A stretch of 33,335 nucleotides of DNA from Flammeovirga aprica JL-4 (lineage in GTDB: Bacteria; Bacteroidota; Bacteroidia; Cytophagales; Flammeovirgaceae). The notes under the pieces are model-generated. The model was not told the origin of the DNA. It did not search any database and saw nothing but the letters and a program-made list of their open reading frames with translations. Made by a program: the position numbers and the translations under genes. This document shows positions 1 to 8,497 of the stretch, one piece after another. The stretch's first letter is position 1. Every line of letters begins with the position of its first letter. The stretch lies in NCBI RefSeq assembly GCF_012844305.1, contig NZ_JABANE010000096.1, positions 1 through 33,335 on the forward strand. Direction: 5' to 3'.

Positions 1-42
1 AATAAATCGTCATTCATAATATTACAAAGGTAGCAACATTAT

Positions 43-70
43 GGTCTGTGCCCAACTTTTGGTACTGACC
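43..70. repeat. Imperfect hairpin near left edge
   Basis: Arms at 43-52 and 61-70 pair over 10 positions with one mismatch and one G-T wobble around an 8-nt loop. It may be a terminator of a gene outside the window or the end of a decayed mobile element; nothing decides between these. The rest of 1-247 holds no gene I can support, only a T-rich stretch at 166-180 containing the same TTAACTC unit seen again near 20.3-20.4 kb. Confidence 0.3.
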
Positions 71-247
71 CTTAATTAATGGTATTAAGAACGTGGACCC
101 ACAAGGAAAACGTAAAACTATAGCCTTATGTACCGATGTAGATAAGTTCAATTTTTCATTCATCCCTCTTAACTCTTACCTCATAATTCTTCCCTTTTTA
201 ACTATTTCTTTTTAGATTCAAGCTTTAAACTTATTATTGACAGACGA

Positions 248-1123
248 ATGAATTTTTTTTTAAAAACACTACTTACATTATCACTTTTTTCTGTGTCATC
301 TTCACTTTTTAGCCAAGGCTCTAAAGTCTTTGAAACTAAAACTGTAAAGAGTGAAATTTTGGGTAAAGAGAAAAAGTATTCTATCTATTTACCGGAAGGG
401 TATGAAAAGTCAGAGAGAAGCTATCCTGTGCTTTATTTATTGCATGGTTACAGTGACAATCACACAGGTTGGGTGCAGTTTGGTGAAGTACAGCAGATTG
501 CTGATAAAGCCATTAAAAAAGGAACTGCTACAGCTATGATCATTGTTATGCCAGATGCTGATACGGATCGAATCGGTTATACAAACAATATTGATGGAAA
601 GTGGAACTATGAAGATTATTTCTTTAAAGAATTAATGCCTCATATCGAAGCCACTTACAGAACAAGAAATGAAAAGCGTTACCGTGCTATTGCAGGTTTG
701 AGTATGGGAGGTGGAGGCACCTTTATTTATGCCTTACGTCACCCTGAATTATTTGCGGCTGCTTGTCCACTAAGTGCATGGTTTGGAGAAGCAGATTTCG
801 AACAAAGGAAAAAGGAAATGGCACCTTATTATGAAGGGAAATCGAAAAAAGAGATACAAGCTCACTATGATAAAAACAATCCTTTGGTATTGATGGAACA
901 ACTTCCTGAGGAGATAGAATGGAACAACAAACTCCGCTGGTATATTGACTGTGGTGATGATGATTTTTTATATGAAGGAAATAGTAAAATGCATATCCTG
1001 ATGAGAGATAAAAAGATTCCTCACGAGTACAGAGTCAGAGATGGAGGACATACGTGGACGTATTGGAGAAGTGCATTGCCTACTGTACTGGAGTTTATTA
1101 CTAAATCATTTCATCAACATTAA
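248..1123 (+). CDS. Secreted esterase, alpha/beta-hydrolase fold (putative esterase D-like family)
   Basis: This 291-residue protein is probably an exported carboxylesterase of the esterase D/feruloyl-esterase-like family (PF00756 type). Residues 1-22 form a signal peptide ending in FSQG. The catalytic machinery is visible: the oxyanion-hole HG at 66-67, the nucleophile Ser152 in GLSMGG, an acid in the DCGDDD stretch (234-239) and His268 in GGHTW. The length is normal for the family. The start at 248 puts the signal peptide at the N terminus, and no better start lies upstream. It stands alone, followed by a palindromic element. The substrate cannot be read from sequence; family members act on short acyl esters or on carbohydrate-linked esters. 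A distant relative with the same fold is encoded at 26443-27267. Confidence 0.85.
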   Translation: MNFFLKTLLTLSLFSVSSSLFSQGSKVFETKTVKSEILGKEKKYSIYLPEGYEKSERSYPVLYLLHGYSDNHTGWVQFGEVQQIADKAIKKGTATAMIIVMPDADTDRIGYTNNIDGKWNYEDYFFKELMPHIEATYRTRNEKRYRAIAGLSMGGGGTFIYALRHPELFAAACPLSAWFGEADFEQRKKEMAPYYEGKSKKEIQAHYDKNNPLVLMEQLPEEIEWNNKLRWYIDCGDDDFLYEGNSKMHILMRDKKIPHEYRVRDGGHTWTYWRSALPTVLEFITKSFHQH

Positions 1124-1169
1124 AATAAATCTCAAATCTAAGTATTAGGAAAAGTTATGGAACTTTTTT

Positions 1170-1302
1170 AATGAAGAATTATGCTTCTTGTTGTGTCTCT
1201 ACAAAGGTTCTACTTTCAAATAGATGAGCTACTAAGTTGAAAAGGTATCATTTTGTAGAGGCACAATGCCTTGTGGCTTAATTACCATCATAATTCTTCA
1301 TT
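1170..1302. repeat. Nested inverted-repeat element, MITE/REP-like
   Basis: The outer arms at 1170-1183 and 1289-1302 are perfect 14-bp complements. Inner arms at 1191-1205 and 1252-1266 match with one mismatch, and a small hairpin (CACAA/TTGTG) sits at 1262-1275. The inner segment resembles the GTAGAGnCnCAATG-type palindromes scattered through many Bacteroidetes genomes; that resemblance is from memory, not from a search. It fills most of the gap between the esterase and the next gene. Confidence 0.6.
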
Positions 1303-1341
1303 CTTTCCTCTTAATTCAAAACTATTTATTCTCTCGCAATT

Positions 1342-1986
1342 ATGACATATAAATTTCATTCAATAAAATACCCGATGACTGTATTTTATTTTGCCCTAAC
1401 GATAAACTTTGCTGGGTTGTTTTTTCCTCTGTTTTATGGATTAAATGTTTATACAATTTCTATATTGCTGTTGATGATAGTATTATGTATTGCCTATTAT
1501 TTAAACTTTAGTGCTATCCATTGGGAAGAAATAGAGATTAAATTTTATGAAAAAACTATTACAATTAATGGGCAAATACTAGAGCTTGAAGACCTTGAGA
1601 GCTATGAGTTTAGAAGAGCCTCAGTGATGTCAGGAGATAGAACGCCTTTACATTTGCAATTTAGTAATGCAAAATTCTTATTTCATCCCCCTAAAAAATC
1701 ACCTTCTGTTCAAGAAAATTATGATCATTTTGTCGATCAGTTTAATGATGCTATAAAAGAATTGAAATTAGGAGGGAAACAAAAAATACTTTCAAAAGCG
1801 TTTGTTATTGGTATGGGTGTACTTTGTTTAATTTATTTAATTGTAATGATATATATGACTGTTGTTTATGGATCACAACTTCTAAGAAGTTTACTTCCTC
1901 CATTTTTCCTGTGTATATCCACTTTTGGTGCCCTTGCTGGAATCAGAACAATACAACTACAACAAAGGAATAAAGTTACACCATGA
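1342..1986 (+). CDS. Hypothetical four-helix membrane protein
   Basis: I do not recognise this 214-residue protein. Two hydrophobic helices lie at roughly residues 12-32 and 37-55, then a soluble stretch of about 95 residues (57-150), then two more helices at about 153-175 and 184-202. A membrane hairpin, soluble domain and second membrane hairpin resembles bacterial PH-domain or DUF-type membrane proteins, but no diagnostic motif is visible. The start is the first in-frame ATG. It has no operon partner: the downstream gene has its own promoter 44 bp past the stop. Function unknown. Confidence 0.65.
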   Translation: MTYKFHSIKYPMTVFYFALTINFAGLFFPLFYGLNVYTISILLLMIVLCIAYYLNFSAIHWEEIEIKFYEKTITINGQILELEDLESYEFRRASVMSGDRTPLHLQFSNAKFLFHPPKKSPSVQENYDHFVDQFNDAIKELKLGGKQKILSKAFVIGMGVLCLIYLIVMIYMTVVYGSQLLRSLLPPFFLCISTFGALAGIRTIQLQQRNKVTP

Positions 1987-2029
1987 ATTTATAATTAGAT
2001 AAGTGTGAAACATTTCTGCTTCAGTTTTA

Positions 2030-2060
2030 TTTGAATCTATAGGTAAGAAATCTAAATTTG
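2030..2060 (+). promoter_or_regulatory. Bacteroidetes-type promoter of the quinone oxidoreductase gene
   Basis: TTTG at 2030-2033 is followed after exactly 19 bp by TAAATTTG at 2053-2060. This fits the known Bacteroidetes consensus (TTTG, 19-21 bp, TAnnTTTG). It overlaps the first potential start of the open frame at 2058, which argues that translation begins at 2139. Confidence 0.7.
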
Positions 2061-2138
2061 ACTAGTATTGCACTAACATCTATAAGTATATCATTTATGT
2101 GGTATACTTTTTTTACTTCCAATCGATTAAATATAAAA

Positions 2139-3098
2139 ATGAAAGCACTTACTTTTTCAAGTTTTGGTGGACCTGAAGTATTAGAATATATTGAAGTTTC
2201 AAAACCTGAACTCAAAGCCAATGAAGTATTGGTGGAGAACAAAGCCATCGGACTTAATTTTGCTGACATCTATAGAAGAAAAGGAAATTATCACTTAAAA
2301 GGTCAACCTCCATTTATTGCCGGTTATGAAGGTGCTGGGGTTGTTGTAGAATCTAAATCAGATCAATACAAAATAGGCGATAGAATTGCTTATACAGATG
2401 TTCCTTTTGCTAACGCAGAATACATTGTTGTACCTGAAGAACATGTGATTCCTATCTCTGAAAAAGTAGACTTTTCTTTAGCCGCTTCTGTTCTTTTACA
2501 GGGTCTAACGGCCCATTATTTGGCCAATGATAGTTATAAAGTAAAAGAAGGTGAAACGGTTTTAATTCATGCCGCTTCAGGTGGAGTAGGTCAAATTTTA
2601 TCTCAAATCTGTAAATCAAAAGGAGCCAAGGTGATAGGACTTACGCGTAGTGAAAATAAGTTACAAACCATTCTTGATACCAATGCTGATTTTGCTTTAC
2701 AATTGGATGATCTTTGGGTAGAAAAAGTAAAGGAAATCACTGAAGGAAATGGAGTTGATGTTGTGTATGACAGTGTCGGTGCAACAATCATGGATTCTTT
2801 TGAAGTGACGAAAGATACAGGCACAGTAGTATTTTATGGTATGAGTGGAGGAGATCCCGTAGCGATTGATCCTAGAATGCTGATGGATACAAGTAAGACC
2901 TTGACAGGCGGTGATCTTTGGAGTTACTTAGTGAATCATCATGAAAGAATGACTAGAGCGAATGCACTTTTTGAATTGATTGAAAAAGGCTTCGTCAAAA
3001 TAAAGGAACCAGTAAGCTTTAAACTTTCAGAAGGGCAGAAGGCACATGAATATTTAGAAGGAGGAAAGAGCTCAAGTAAAGTATTACTTATACCTTAG
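2139..3098 (+). CDS. Zinc-independent NADPH:quinone oxidoreductase (MDR superfamily)
   Basis: This cytosolic reductase probably transfers hydride from NADPH to quinones or enones. The 319 residues match the usual length of the QOR branch of medium-chain dehydrogenases. The N-terminal GroES-like domain is residues 1-125. The Rossmann dinucleotide site appears as HAASGGVGQ (144-152), and GYEGAGVV (62-69) is the conserved loop of the family. The cysteine ligands of zinc alcohol dehydrogenases are absent. The frame is open from 2058, but I start at 2139: homologues begin MKALTF, and the promoter at 2030-2060 would put the transcript start after 2058. It is followed by an inverted repeat. The exact substrate is unknown. 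Confidence 0.88.
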   Translation: MKALTFSSFGGPEVLEYIEVSKPELKANEVLVENKAIGLNFADIYRRKGNYHLKGQPPFIAGYEGAGVVVESKSDQYKIGDRIAYTDVPFANAEYIVVPEEHVIPISEKVDFSLAASVLLQGLTAHYLANDSYKVKEGETVLIHAASGGVGQILSQICKSKGAKVIGLTRSENKLQTILDTNADFALQLDDLWVEKVKEITEGNGVDVVYDSVGATIMDSFEVTKDTGTVVFYGMSGGDPVAIDPRMLMDTSKTLTGGDLWSYLVNHHERMTRANALFELIEKGFVKIKEPVSFKLSEGQKAHEYLEGGKSSSKVLLIP

Positions 3099-3114
3099 TA
3101 TGATATTGCAAAAG

Positions 3115-3174
3115 TGTTTATTCATTTTAATTCTAATAATAATTTTGTTTATTGAGAGTTAAAATGAATAAACA
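3115..3174. promoter_or_regulatory. Perfect 16-bp inverted repeat around a promoter-like box, possible operator
   Basis: Arms at 3115-3130 and 3159-3174 are perfect complements separated by 28 bp. The spacer contains TAATTTTG at 3140-3147, a match to the Bacteroidetes -7 box, 37 bp before the metallo-hydrolase start. No clear TTTG lies at the right upstream distance. There is no T-run after the repeat, so an operator or an interspersed element is likelier than a terminator. Confidence 0.45.
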
Positions 3175-3183
3175 ACACCTCAA

Positions 3184-3996
3184 ATGATTACCACTGAAGA
3201 ACTAACCTATGAAAATGTAAAGGGCTACCGTTTTGGTTATAGTCCCTTTGGAAAACCAAACCTTTCTACTTACATCTATTTTATTGATGGCTTATTGATC
3301 GATACAGGACAAAGTAAAGTACGGAAAGTCTTGCTCGATAAAGTGGATCATTTACCCATTGAACAAATTTTTATTACACATCATCACGAGGATCATACCG
3401 GTAATATAATTCCTTTGAAAGAGAGATTTCAATGCCCAATTTACAGTTCTGAAAAATGTGCTGAAATGATGTATCATCCTCCTTCAATAAGTTTTGCTCA
3501 AAAGATCACATGGGGTGAAAGAGAAGTGTATCATGATTTAATTCCAATTGAAAATGAGATCAAAACCAAGCACCATACTTTTGAGATAATTAAAATACCT
3601 GGTCATGCTATTGATATGGTGGCTTTGTATGAACCCACTCAAAAGTGGCTGTTTTCTGCAGACTTATACATCAATTCTTATATTGGTTATTTCCTAAATA
3701 GTGAAAGCATAGCTCAGCAAATTTCTTCTATTAAAAAAATATTAGCATACGATTTTAAAGTAATGTTTTGCAGTCACAATCCGCAGTTAGAAAACCCTAA
3801 ACAGAAGCTAACTGATAAGCTTAACTTTTTAGAATCTTCCTTTCATTCCATTACCGAGTTGCATCATAAAGGATTAGATCAAAATCAGATTTTTAAAACC
3901 TTAAGATGGAAAGAAAATTGGTTAGTAAAGTTCTTGTCAGGAGGTGCATTGTCTAAAATGAATTTAATTAAGGCAGTGATAAGAGATGTAGAATAG
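3184..3996 (+). CDS. Metallo-beta-lactamase-fold hydrolase
   Basis: This 270-residue cytosolic protein belongs to the MBL-fold metallo-hydrolase superfamily. The defining motif is at residues 66-71 (HHHEDH), followed by His141, Asp160 and His198 as the other expected ligands of a dinuclear metal site. The N terminus (YIYFIDGLLIDTGQ) is the typical first beta-hairpin of the fold. The C-terminal helical region resembles glyoxalase-II or LACTB2-like members, so a thioester or ester substrate is plausible, but no specific subgroup can be fixed. There is no signal peptide. It is a single gene between an inverted repeat and a hairpin terminator. Confidence 0.8.
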   Translation: MITTEELTYENVKGYRFGYSPFGKPNLSTYIYFIDGLLIDTGQSKVRKVLLDKVDHLPIEQIFITHHHEDHTGNIIPLKERFQCPIYSSEKCAEMMYHPPSISFAQKITWGEREVYHDLIPIENEIKTKHHTFEIIKIPGHAIDMVALYEPTQKWLFSADLYINSYIGYFLNSESIAQQISSIKKILAYDFKVMFCSHNPQLENPKQKLTDKLNFLESSFHSITELHHKGLDQNQIFKTLRWKENWLVKFLSGGALSKMNLIKAVIRDVE

Positions 3997-4014
3997 ATTT
4001 TACTGAACTTCTGT

Positions 4015-4043
4015 AAAATAGATATTAAGGGCGATCTATTTTT
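4015..4043 (+). terminator. Hairpin terminator after the metallo-hydrolase gene
   Basis: A 9-bp perfect stem (4015-4023 with 4034-4042) has a 10-nt loop and runs into five T residues, starting 19 bp after the stop codon. Confidence 0.6.
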
Positions 4044-4082
4044 GGGGAACAATCATAGATAATTAGAGGATGATTCATATTT

Positions 4083-4496
4083 TTGCATTACTTTTTTAGC
4101 TTTTTACATTTTTTCATTAAGAGTACAGTAAATATACAATTATATCCTGCTGAATATAATACGAATCAACGTCAAACTTTATTGAAACAAACAGATAATC
4201 AAACATCTGTTTCACGTTCTTACCCAGGAGATGATCTTTTTACAAATTATTTTTATGGTAAAACATTTAACCATGATGAACACAATATCATGATCTCTAT
4301 TGAAATCAATAATGAATCAATCCAACTTCATAATGGAAACCATTTCATCAATGATTTCTTATTAAACAATATCTGTCGTGATGTTGAATATAACATAGAT
4401 ACTCTTGTTCAAAATATTAATAATTGGATTCATACACAGATTACCAATGATTTAGAGTATGTAGGAGCCTATGATTTATGTGATTTTGTTAACTAA
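4083..4496 (+). CDS. Hypothetical protein, start uncertain
   Basis: A 137-codon open frame whose only early start is TTG at 4083. No domain is recognised. The middle and end (a stretch from ISIEINNES to the C-terminal YDLCDFVN) read like a folded protein with hydrophobic and polar residues alternating, and the frame runs up to a bidirectional terminator, which favours a real gene. Against it: the non-ATG start, no visible promoter, and an N terminus that looks like translated intergenic DNA. The real product may start inside, at the Met of IMISIE, or be a decayed gene. Confidence 0.4.
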   Translation: MHYFFSFLHFFIKSTVNIQLYPAEYNTNQRQTLLKQTDNQTSVSRSYPGDDLFTNYFYGKTFNHDEHNIMISIEINNESIQLHNGNHFINDFLLNNICRDVEYNIDTLVQNINNWIHTQITNDLEYVGAYDLCDFVN

Positions 4497-4592
4497 TTCT
4501 TATATACCACGAGCTTTCTTTTTTGAGACTTATAATAAGAATATCAAAACTTAGATGATTGGGCTTTACTGTTAAAGCAGAATCAAAATAAA

Positions 4593-4630
4593 ACACCTCT
4601 TAAAAATCATTCTTGAAATTTAAGAGGTGT
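4593..4630. terminator. Bidirectional hairpin terminator
   Basis: A 12-bp perfect stem (4593-4604 with 4619-4630) sits between the ends of two converging genes. It is flanked by A-rich sequence on the left and T-rich sequence on the right, so it can act on either strand. Confidence 0.7.
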
Positions 4631-4669
4631 GATTATTTTAAAAGTAGTTTTTATCTGACTACTGAGTGT

Positions 4670-6289
4670 CTATTTTATTAATCCTACTTGAGATCCAATC
4701 CATTCATTAATTGTCTTAAATAAAAATGGATGATATCCTTCAATCTCAGTCAACTGAACATCTCCGCGTTTTCCACCTTTAATTAGAAGATGATTAACTT
4801 TAGGAAGAATTCTTGTGTCGAAAACTGAAGCGTTTTTAAAAGTAGATACTCTCTTTGCACTTACAGTTGGATCTAATAAATTATCTTTTTCACCATAAAG
4901 TGTTAGAACCGGAACCTTCACTTTTTCCCAAGCATTTTTAGCATCAAAATCGTAATATTTTTTCCACCATTCAATGTAATCAGTCTCATCAAGAGTTGTA
5001 ACATATTCAATCATAGGAGTGACTAAAATTCTGTCATGTGCTTTGGTCAAACTTTCAGTTTTTTCACCAGAGGCTAAATATTTAATTAATTCATCTTGGT
5101 ATTCTAATGTGATTTTTACATCCTCCGGAGTAAATTCATCCGCTACTAATCTTTTTTCCAAAGCTTGTCTTTCCTGATCAACAAACTTACACATAGCTCC
5201 TGAAATGTTGACGATAAACTGAATATCTTCTTCATCCTCAACCGCCAAAGGCATCACATATCCTGCCTGATCAAAACCTACAAGACCAATTCTTTCTTCG
5301 TCAATACGTTTTGCTTTTTTCAGCTTATGAATCACTTTTTTCAAGTCAGAAGCAAGGTCATAAAAATCAGCTGATTTACGGTCTCCAGTAGAAACGCCAC
5401 AACCTCTTTTATCATAGACAAAGGTTGCGATTCCATAGTAAGGAAGTGTTTTTACATATTCATCAAAAATGCTTCCTCTAAATTGTTCGCCTGCACCTGG
5501 TACATAAATAACAAGTGGTACTTTCTTGTCTTCAACATTAGGATAGGTTAAAGTACCTTCAATTTCAACATTGTCGTTTTTGACACTTATATCTTTAAAA
5601 TCACTAAGTTCCTGAAGTCTCTTTCCTTCTTTCAGAGAAGTGCCCTCAGTGTAAGAATCGTATTGAAGACGTTCAGCCTCGCCATTTTCGTTTTTATAGA
5701 GGGTGATTGTAAAATCGGTAGGATAAGAAGAAGCCATTTTGGGTCCGGCTGCAAACGTGATCTGACGCTCATCCTTATAAGTTGGATAAAGCACTCTTTG
5801 CTTCCCGTTCTTAAAATCTAAAACTCTTAAAGGATTAATGGAACCATCAATATAGAAAGGCTCAATTTGTATAATACGCCCGTCTTCAAAACTAAAGTAC
5901 CCCAAAAGATTACCTAAATCGGCAATATGAATAGGGGAAAGACGGATCAAATTACAATCAAATTCTTTGTAGCCCACTTGAAACTTACCCATGATGGTAG
6001 AATCATTCAATATCTCCCCTCTGTAAGAAGCGGCCATTGAAGGAGTGTCAATAATGAACTTTAAAGAATCAGAAGTTTCAGTATACTCGTTTACTTTATC
6101 TGTTTCCTCTTGATGATAGAAAAGCTTTACTTTGATGACTGAATCAATATCTACAAACATTAAATCAGGGTATAAATCAAAATCAGCTGTACCTATCCAT
6201 TTTCCTTTCAGGTTTTCATTTTTCCATTGTCCAAATGAATTAGTATAAAATGAAATCAAAAAAATTAGAGGAAATAAAAATTTACGCAT
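4670..6289 (-). CDS. Secreted alpha/beta-hydrolase-fold protein with Asp in place of the nucleophile Ser
   Basis: This 539-residue exported protein has a signal peptide (1-20), an N-terminal beta-rich domain of about 220 residues, and a C-terminal alpha/beta-hydrolase domain of the prolyl-oligopeptidase/dienelactone-hydrolase type (about 235-535). The domain is well kept: an oxyanion region PGAGEQFRG (264-272), DKRGCGVSTGD, Asp469 in YGEKDN and His500 in VNHLL. The nucleophile elbow, however, reads GFDQAG, with Asp340 (codon at 5270-5272) where the family has Ser (GHSQGG-like). An Asp nucleophile is known in haloalkane dehalogenases and epoxide hydrolases, so this may be a changed reaction or a dead enzyme. 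It starts 8 bp after the SpoIIE phosphatase gene and must be co-transcribed with it. Confidence 0.8.
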   Translation of the reverse strand: MRKFLFPLIFLISFYTNSFGQWKNENLKGKWIGTADFDLYPDLMFVDIDSVIKVKLFYHQEETDKVNEYTETSDSLKFIIDTPSMAASYRGEILNDSTIMGKFQVGYKEFDCNLIRLSPIHIADLGNLLGYFSFEDGRIIQIEPFYIDGSINPLRVLDFKNGKQRVLYPTYKDERQITFAAGPKMASSYPTDFTITLYKNENGEAERLQYDSYTEGTSLKEGKRLQELSDFKDISVKNDNVEIEGTLTYPNVEDKKVPLVIYVPGAGEQFRGSIFDEYVKTLPYYGIATFVYDKRGCGVSTGDRKSADFYDLASDLKKVIHKLKKAKRIDEERIGLVGFDQAGYVMPLAVEDEEDIQFIVNISGAMCKFVDQERQALEKRLVADEFTPEDVKITLEYQDELIKYLASGEKTESLTKAHDRILVTPMIEYVTTLDETDYIEWWKKYYDFDAKNAWEKVKVPVLTLYGEKDNLLDPTVSAKRVSTFKNASVFDTRILPKVNHLLIKGGKRGDVQLTEIEGYHPFLFKTINEWIGSQVGLIK

Positions 6290-6297
6290 TGTTGAAG

Positions 6298-8490
6298 TTA
6301 TGGTTTAAGATGAAAACCGATCACGAGTATATCATCTATTTGATGTTCAATTTTACCTTCACCGGTCATCCATCTTAATAAAAACTGATCTAAAGCCATT
6401 TTCTGCTTATCCATAGGAAGTTTGTGTATCATATCCAGCAAATCTCTAAACTTCCTGCCACCAATTTTTCTATTAATAGGACCACCAAATTGATCTTGAT
6501 AACCATCGGAAGAAATATAAAAGTGAGTAGGTGAAGTAACTCTCACTTTGTGGGTAGTAAACTCAAAAACATCAGGATCTGCTGCTCCAATACTGAATTT
6601 ATCACCTTTTATATGTCCGAAATTATTATTCTCAATATAGTAAAGAGGGTTTTTAGCCCCTGCAAATGTAAGAATAGAATTTTTCTTATCATACACACAC
6701 ATACATAAATCCATACCGTCTTTCAGTGCACGTTTTCCTTCTACTTGCTTATGCAATTCCACTTTGATGTAGTGGTTGAGTTGATCTAAGATAATTCCTG
6801 GGTCCGTGGTTCTATCTGCAATAACAATTTGTTTCAGTAAGCGTTCGCCAATCATTGACATAAAAGCTCCTGGAACACCGTGTCCTGTACAGTCAATGGC
6901 AGCTATATACGCATGGGAAGGAGTATCATGATGCCAGTAAAAATCACCTGATACAATATCTTTTGGTTTGAATAGTACAAAAGACTCAGGGAAAGAATGC
7001 TTTATAGCTTCAATACTTGGAAGAATAGCATTCTGAATTCGCTGGGCATAATTGATACTGGCTGTAATTTTTTCGTTCTTTTTTGAAAGCTCTTTTTTCT
7101 GGTTTTCAATTTCTTCATTCTGTTTCTCCAATGAGGCATTCATGGATTGGATTTCACCATAAGCATCCTCAATTTTTCTTGTATAACGGTCTGTCTCCTG
7201 AGAAACTTTATCCAGCTGACGGGTTCTTTCTTTTACTCTTCTCTCAAGTGTTTTTCTGTCTTTTTCCTGTTGTTGGATCAAAGACTCTTGAATACGTTCG
7301 GTATCTTCTTGTATGAATTTATATTTATCACTTAATGCCAATGAAAGAAGCATAATTTCCATGATCGTACCAAAGGCCAAAGCATATCTTGTAATGAATA
7401 AGTTGGAAGGAATGAGGCCTTCAGTAGTAAGGGTGTGGGTAATGATTCCCATCGTAAAAAATGCCCAAGCCAGTATAAAGTAACGGGCAAATTTATTTCC
7501 TCTTCTGTAAATATAAATACCTGATGAAATAAGGACTATTGCATTGATGGAAGTCGATTTATTGGAGAGTTCCATGACCGTTTGATAATTGCCAAGGAAA
7601 GTATAAACAAACATCAATGCGCCAAGTGTAATCATTCCAATCAAGGCACCATAGACATATTTAGAATAGTTTCTCACCTTCAAGAAAGAAAGAGTGAAGA
7701 TGGCTGAAGTGACAATCCAGAAACTAATAGCTAAAGGAGCAATATATTTTTGAAGTCCTGGACTCCACTGGTGTAAATACTGGAAGTTATGACCACTATC
7801 ACTTGAGAAGTAAATCACATTGCCTAAAATAGGTAATACATACAATAAATAATTGACGTCCCTTAAAGAGAAGAAAATCATCAAATTGTAGAGAACCATG
7901 ATTAATATAATCCCAAAGTAAAGCCCGTAAAGCATTTCAGAGAAAAGACTGTACTCTAAAAAAGCATCACCGGTATAGATCTTCATGGGCAAATTGATAC
8001 CATTACTAGAATATACTTTTACAAACACATTGTATTTGGTGTCTGGTTTTAGTTCGAATGGAATTACAAAATTTCTATGATTGATCACTCTGGAGTTGAA
8101 TGGGAAAATATCACCCAGTTCCCAAGAGATATGGTTTTTTTGTCCTTCTGCTACCAAATAGACTTTTAAATAGTCAATATTGGGATTGGCAATCTCAAAA
8201 TACCAGTTTTTATTATGGTCAACATCATGCTCAATCGGTATATTCACCCATAATGTTTTATCAAGAAAACCAAAGTTCAGGTCTTCTTTAAACTTGATAA
8301 AATAATCATCAGGAGATTCTTTTAATCGATCGAAATCTGTTTCATCCTTATCGAGATAATACCCAATTCGATTTTCAATTTTCAGTTCTTCTACTAATTC
8401 ATCTAAGTTGACAGAGGGTGCAGTATTTTGAGCAATAGCCGGGAAAAGAATAACAGTAAGTAGAAAAAGTAATAAGTTGAGGACTCGCAT
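6298..8490 (-). CDS. 7TMR-DISM sensor fused to SpoIIE-type PP2C phosphatase
   Basis: A 730-residue membrane sensor that probably converts an extracellular signal into serine/threonine dephosphorylation. Order of parts: signal peptide 1-20; extracellular 7TMR-DISMED2-like beta domain about 40-170; seven transmembrane helices about 185-388; a long coiled coil about 395-475; then a SpoIIE/PP2C domain 485-730. The metal-binding Asp residues are all present: Asp516 in SGDFYW, Asp533 in DCTGHGVPGA, Asp662 in SDGYQDQ, and Asp719-720 near the end. Such enzymes in other bacteria dephosphorylate anti-sigma-factor antagonists, but no such partner gene is in the window. It is the first gene of an operon with the Asp-hydrolase downstream. 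A related phosphatase with a different sensor is at 21463-23676. Confidence 0.92.
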   Translation of the reverse strand: MRVLNLLLFLLTVILFPAIAQNTAPSVNLDELVEELKIENRIGYYLDKDETDFDRLKESPDDYFIKFKEDLNFGFLDKTLWVNIPIEHDVDHNKNWYFEIANPNIDYLKVYLVAEGQKNHISWELGDIFPFNSRVINHRNFVIPFELKPDTKYNVFVKVYSSNGINLPMKIYTGDAFLEYSLFSEMLYGLYFGIILIMVLYNLMIFFSLRDVNYLLYVLPILGNVIYFSSDSGHNFQYLHQWSPGLQKYIAPLAISFWIVTSAIFTLSFLKVRNYSKYVYGALIGMITLGALMFVYTFLGNYQTVMELSNKSTSINAIVLISSGIYIYRRGNKFARYFILAWAFFTMGIITHTLTTEGLIPSNLFITRYALAFGTIMEIMLLSLALSDKYKFIQEDTERIQESLIQQQEKDRKTLERRVKERTRQLDKVSQETDRYTRKIEDAYGEIQSMNASLEKQNEEIENQKKELSKKNEKITASINYAQRIQNAILPSIEAIKHSFPESFVLFKPKDIVSGDFYWHHDTPSHAYIAAIDCTGHGVPGAFMSMIGERLLKQIVIADRTTDPGIILDQLNHYIKVELHKQVEGKRALKDGMDLCMCVYDKKNSILTFAGAKNPLYYIENNNFGHIKGDKFSIGAADPDVFEFTTHKVRVTSPTHFYISSDGYQDQFGGPINRKIGGRKFRDLLDMIHKLPMDKQKMALDQFLLRWMTGEGKIEHQIDDILVIGFHLKP

Positions 8491-8497
8491 ATAAAAG

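Noticed and set aside
72..222. Open stretch reading GKRKTIALCTDVDK and onward
   Set aside because: It has no start codon, is short, follows a stop and runs into T-rich intergenic DNA; I could not link it to any gene family.
2058..2138. N-terminal extension of the quinone oxidoreductase
   Set aside because: It overlaps a good promoter and adds 27 residues absent from the family.
7083..7335. Plus-strand frames inside the SpoIIE gene
   Set aside because: They lie opposite the well-supported coiled-coil coding region and show no protein-like features.
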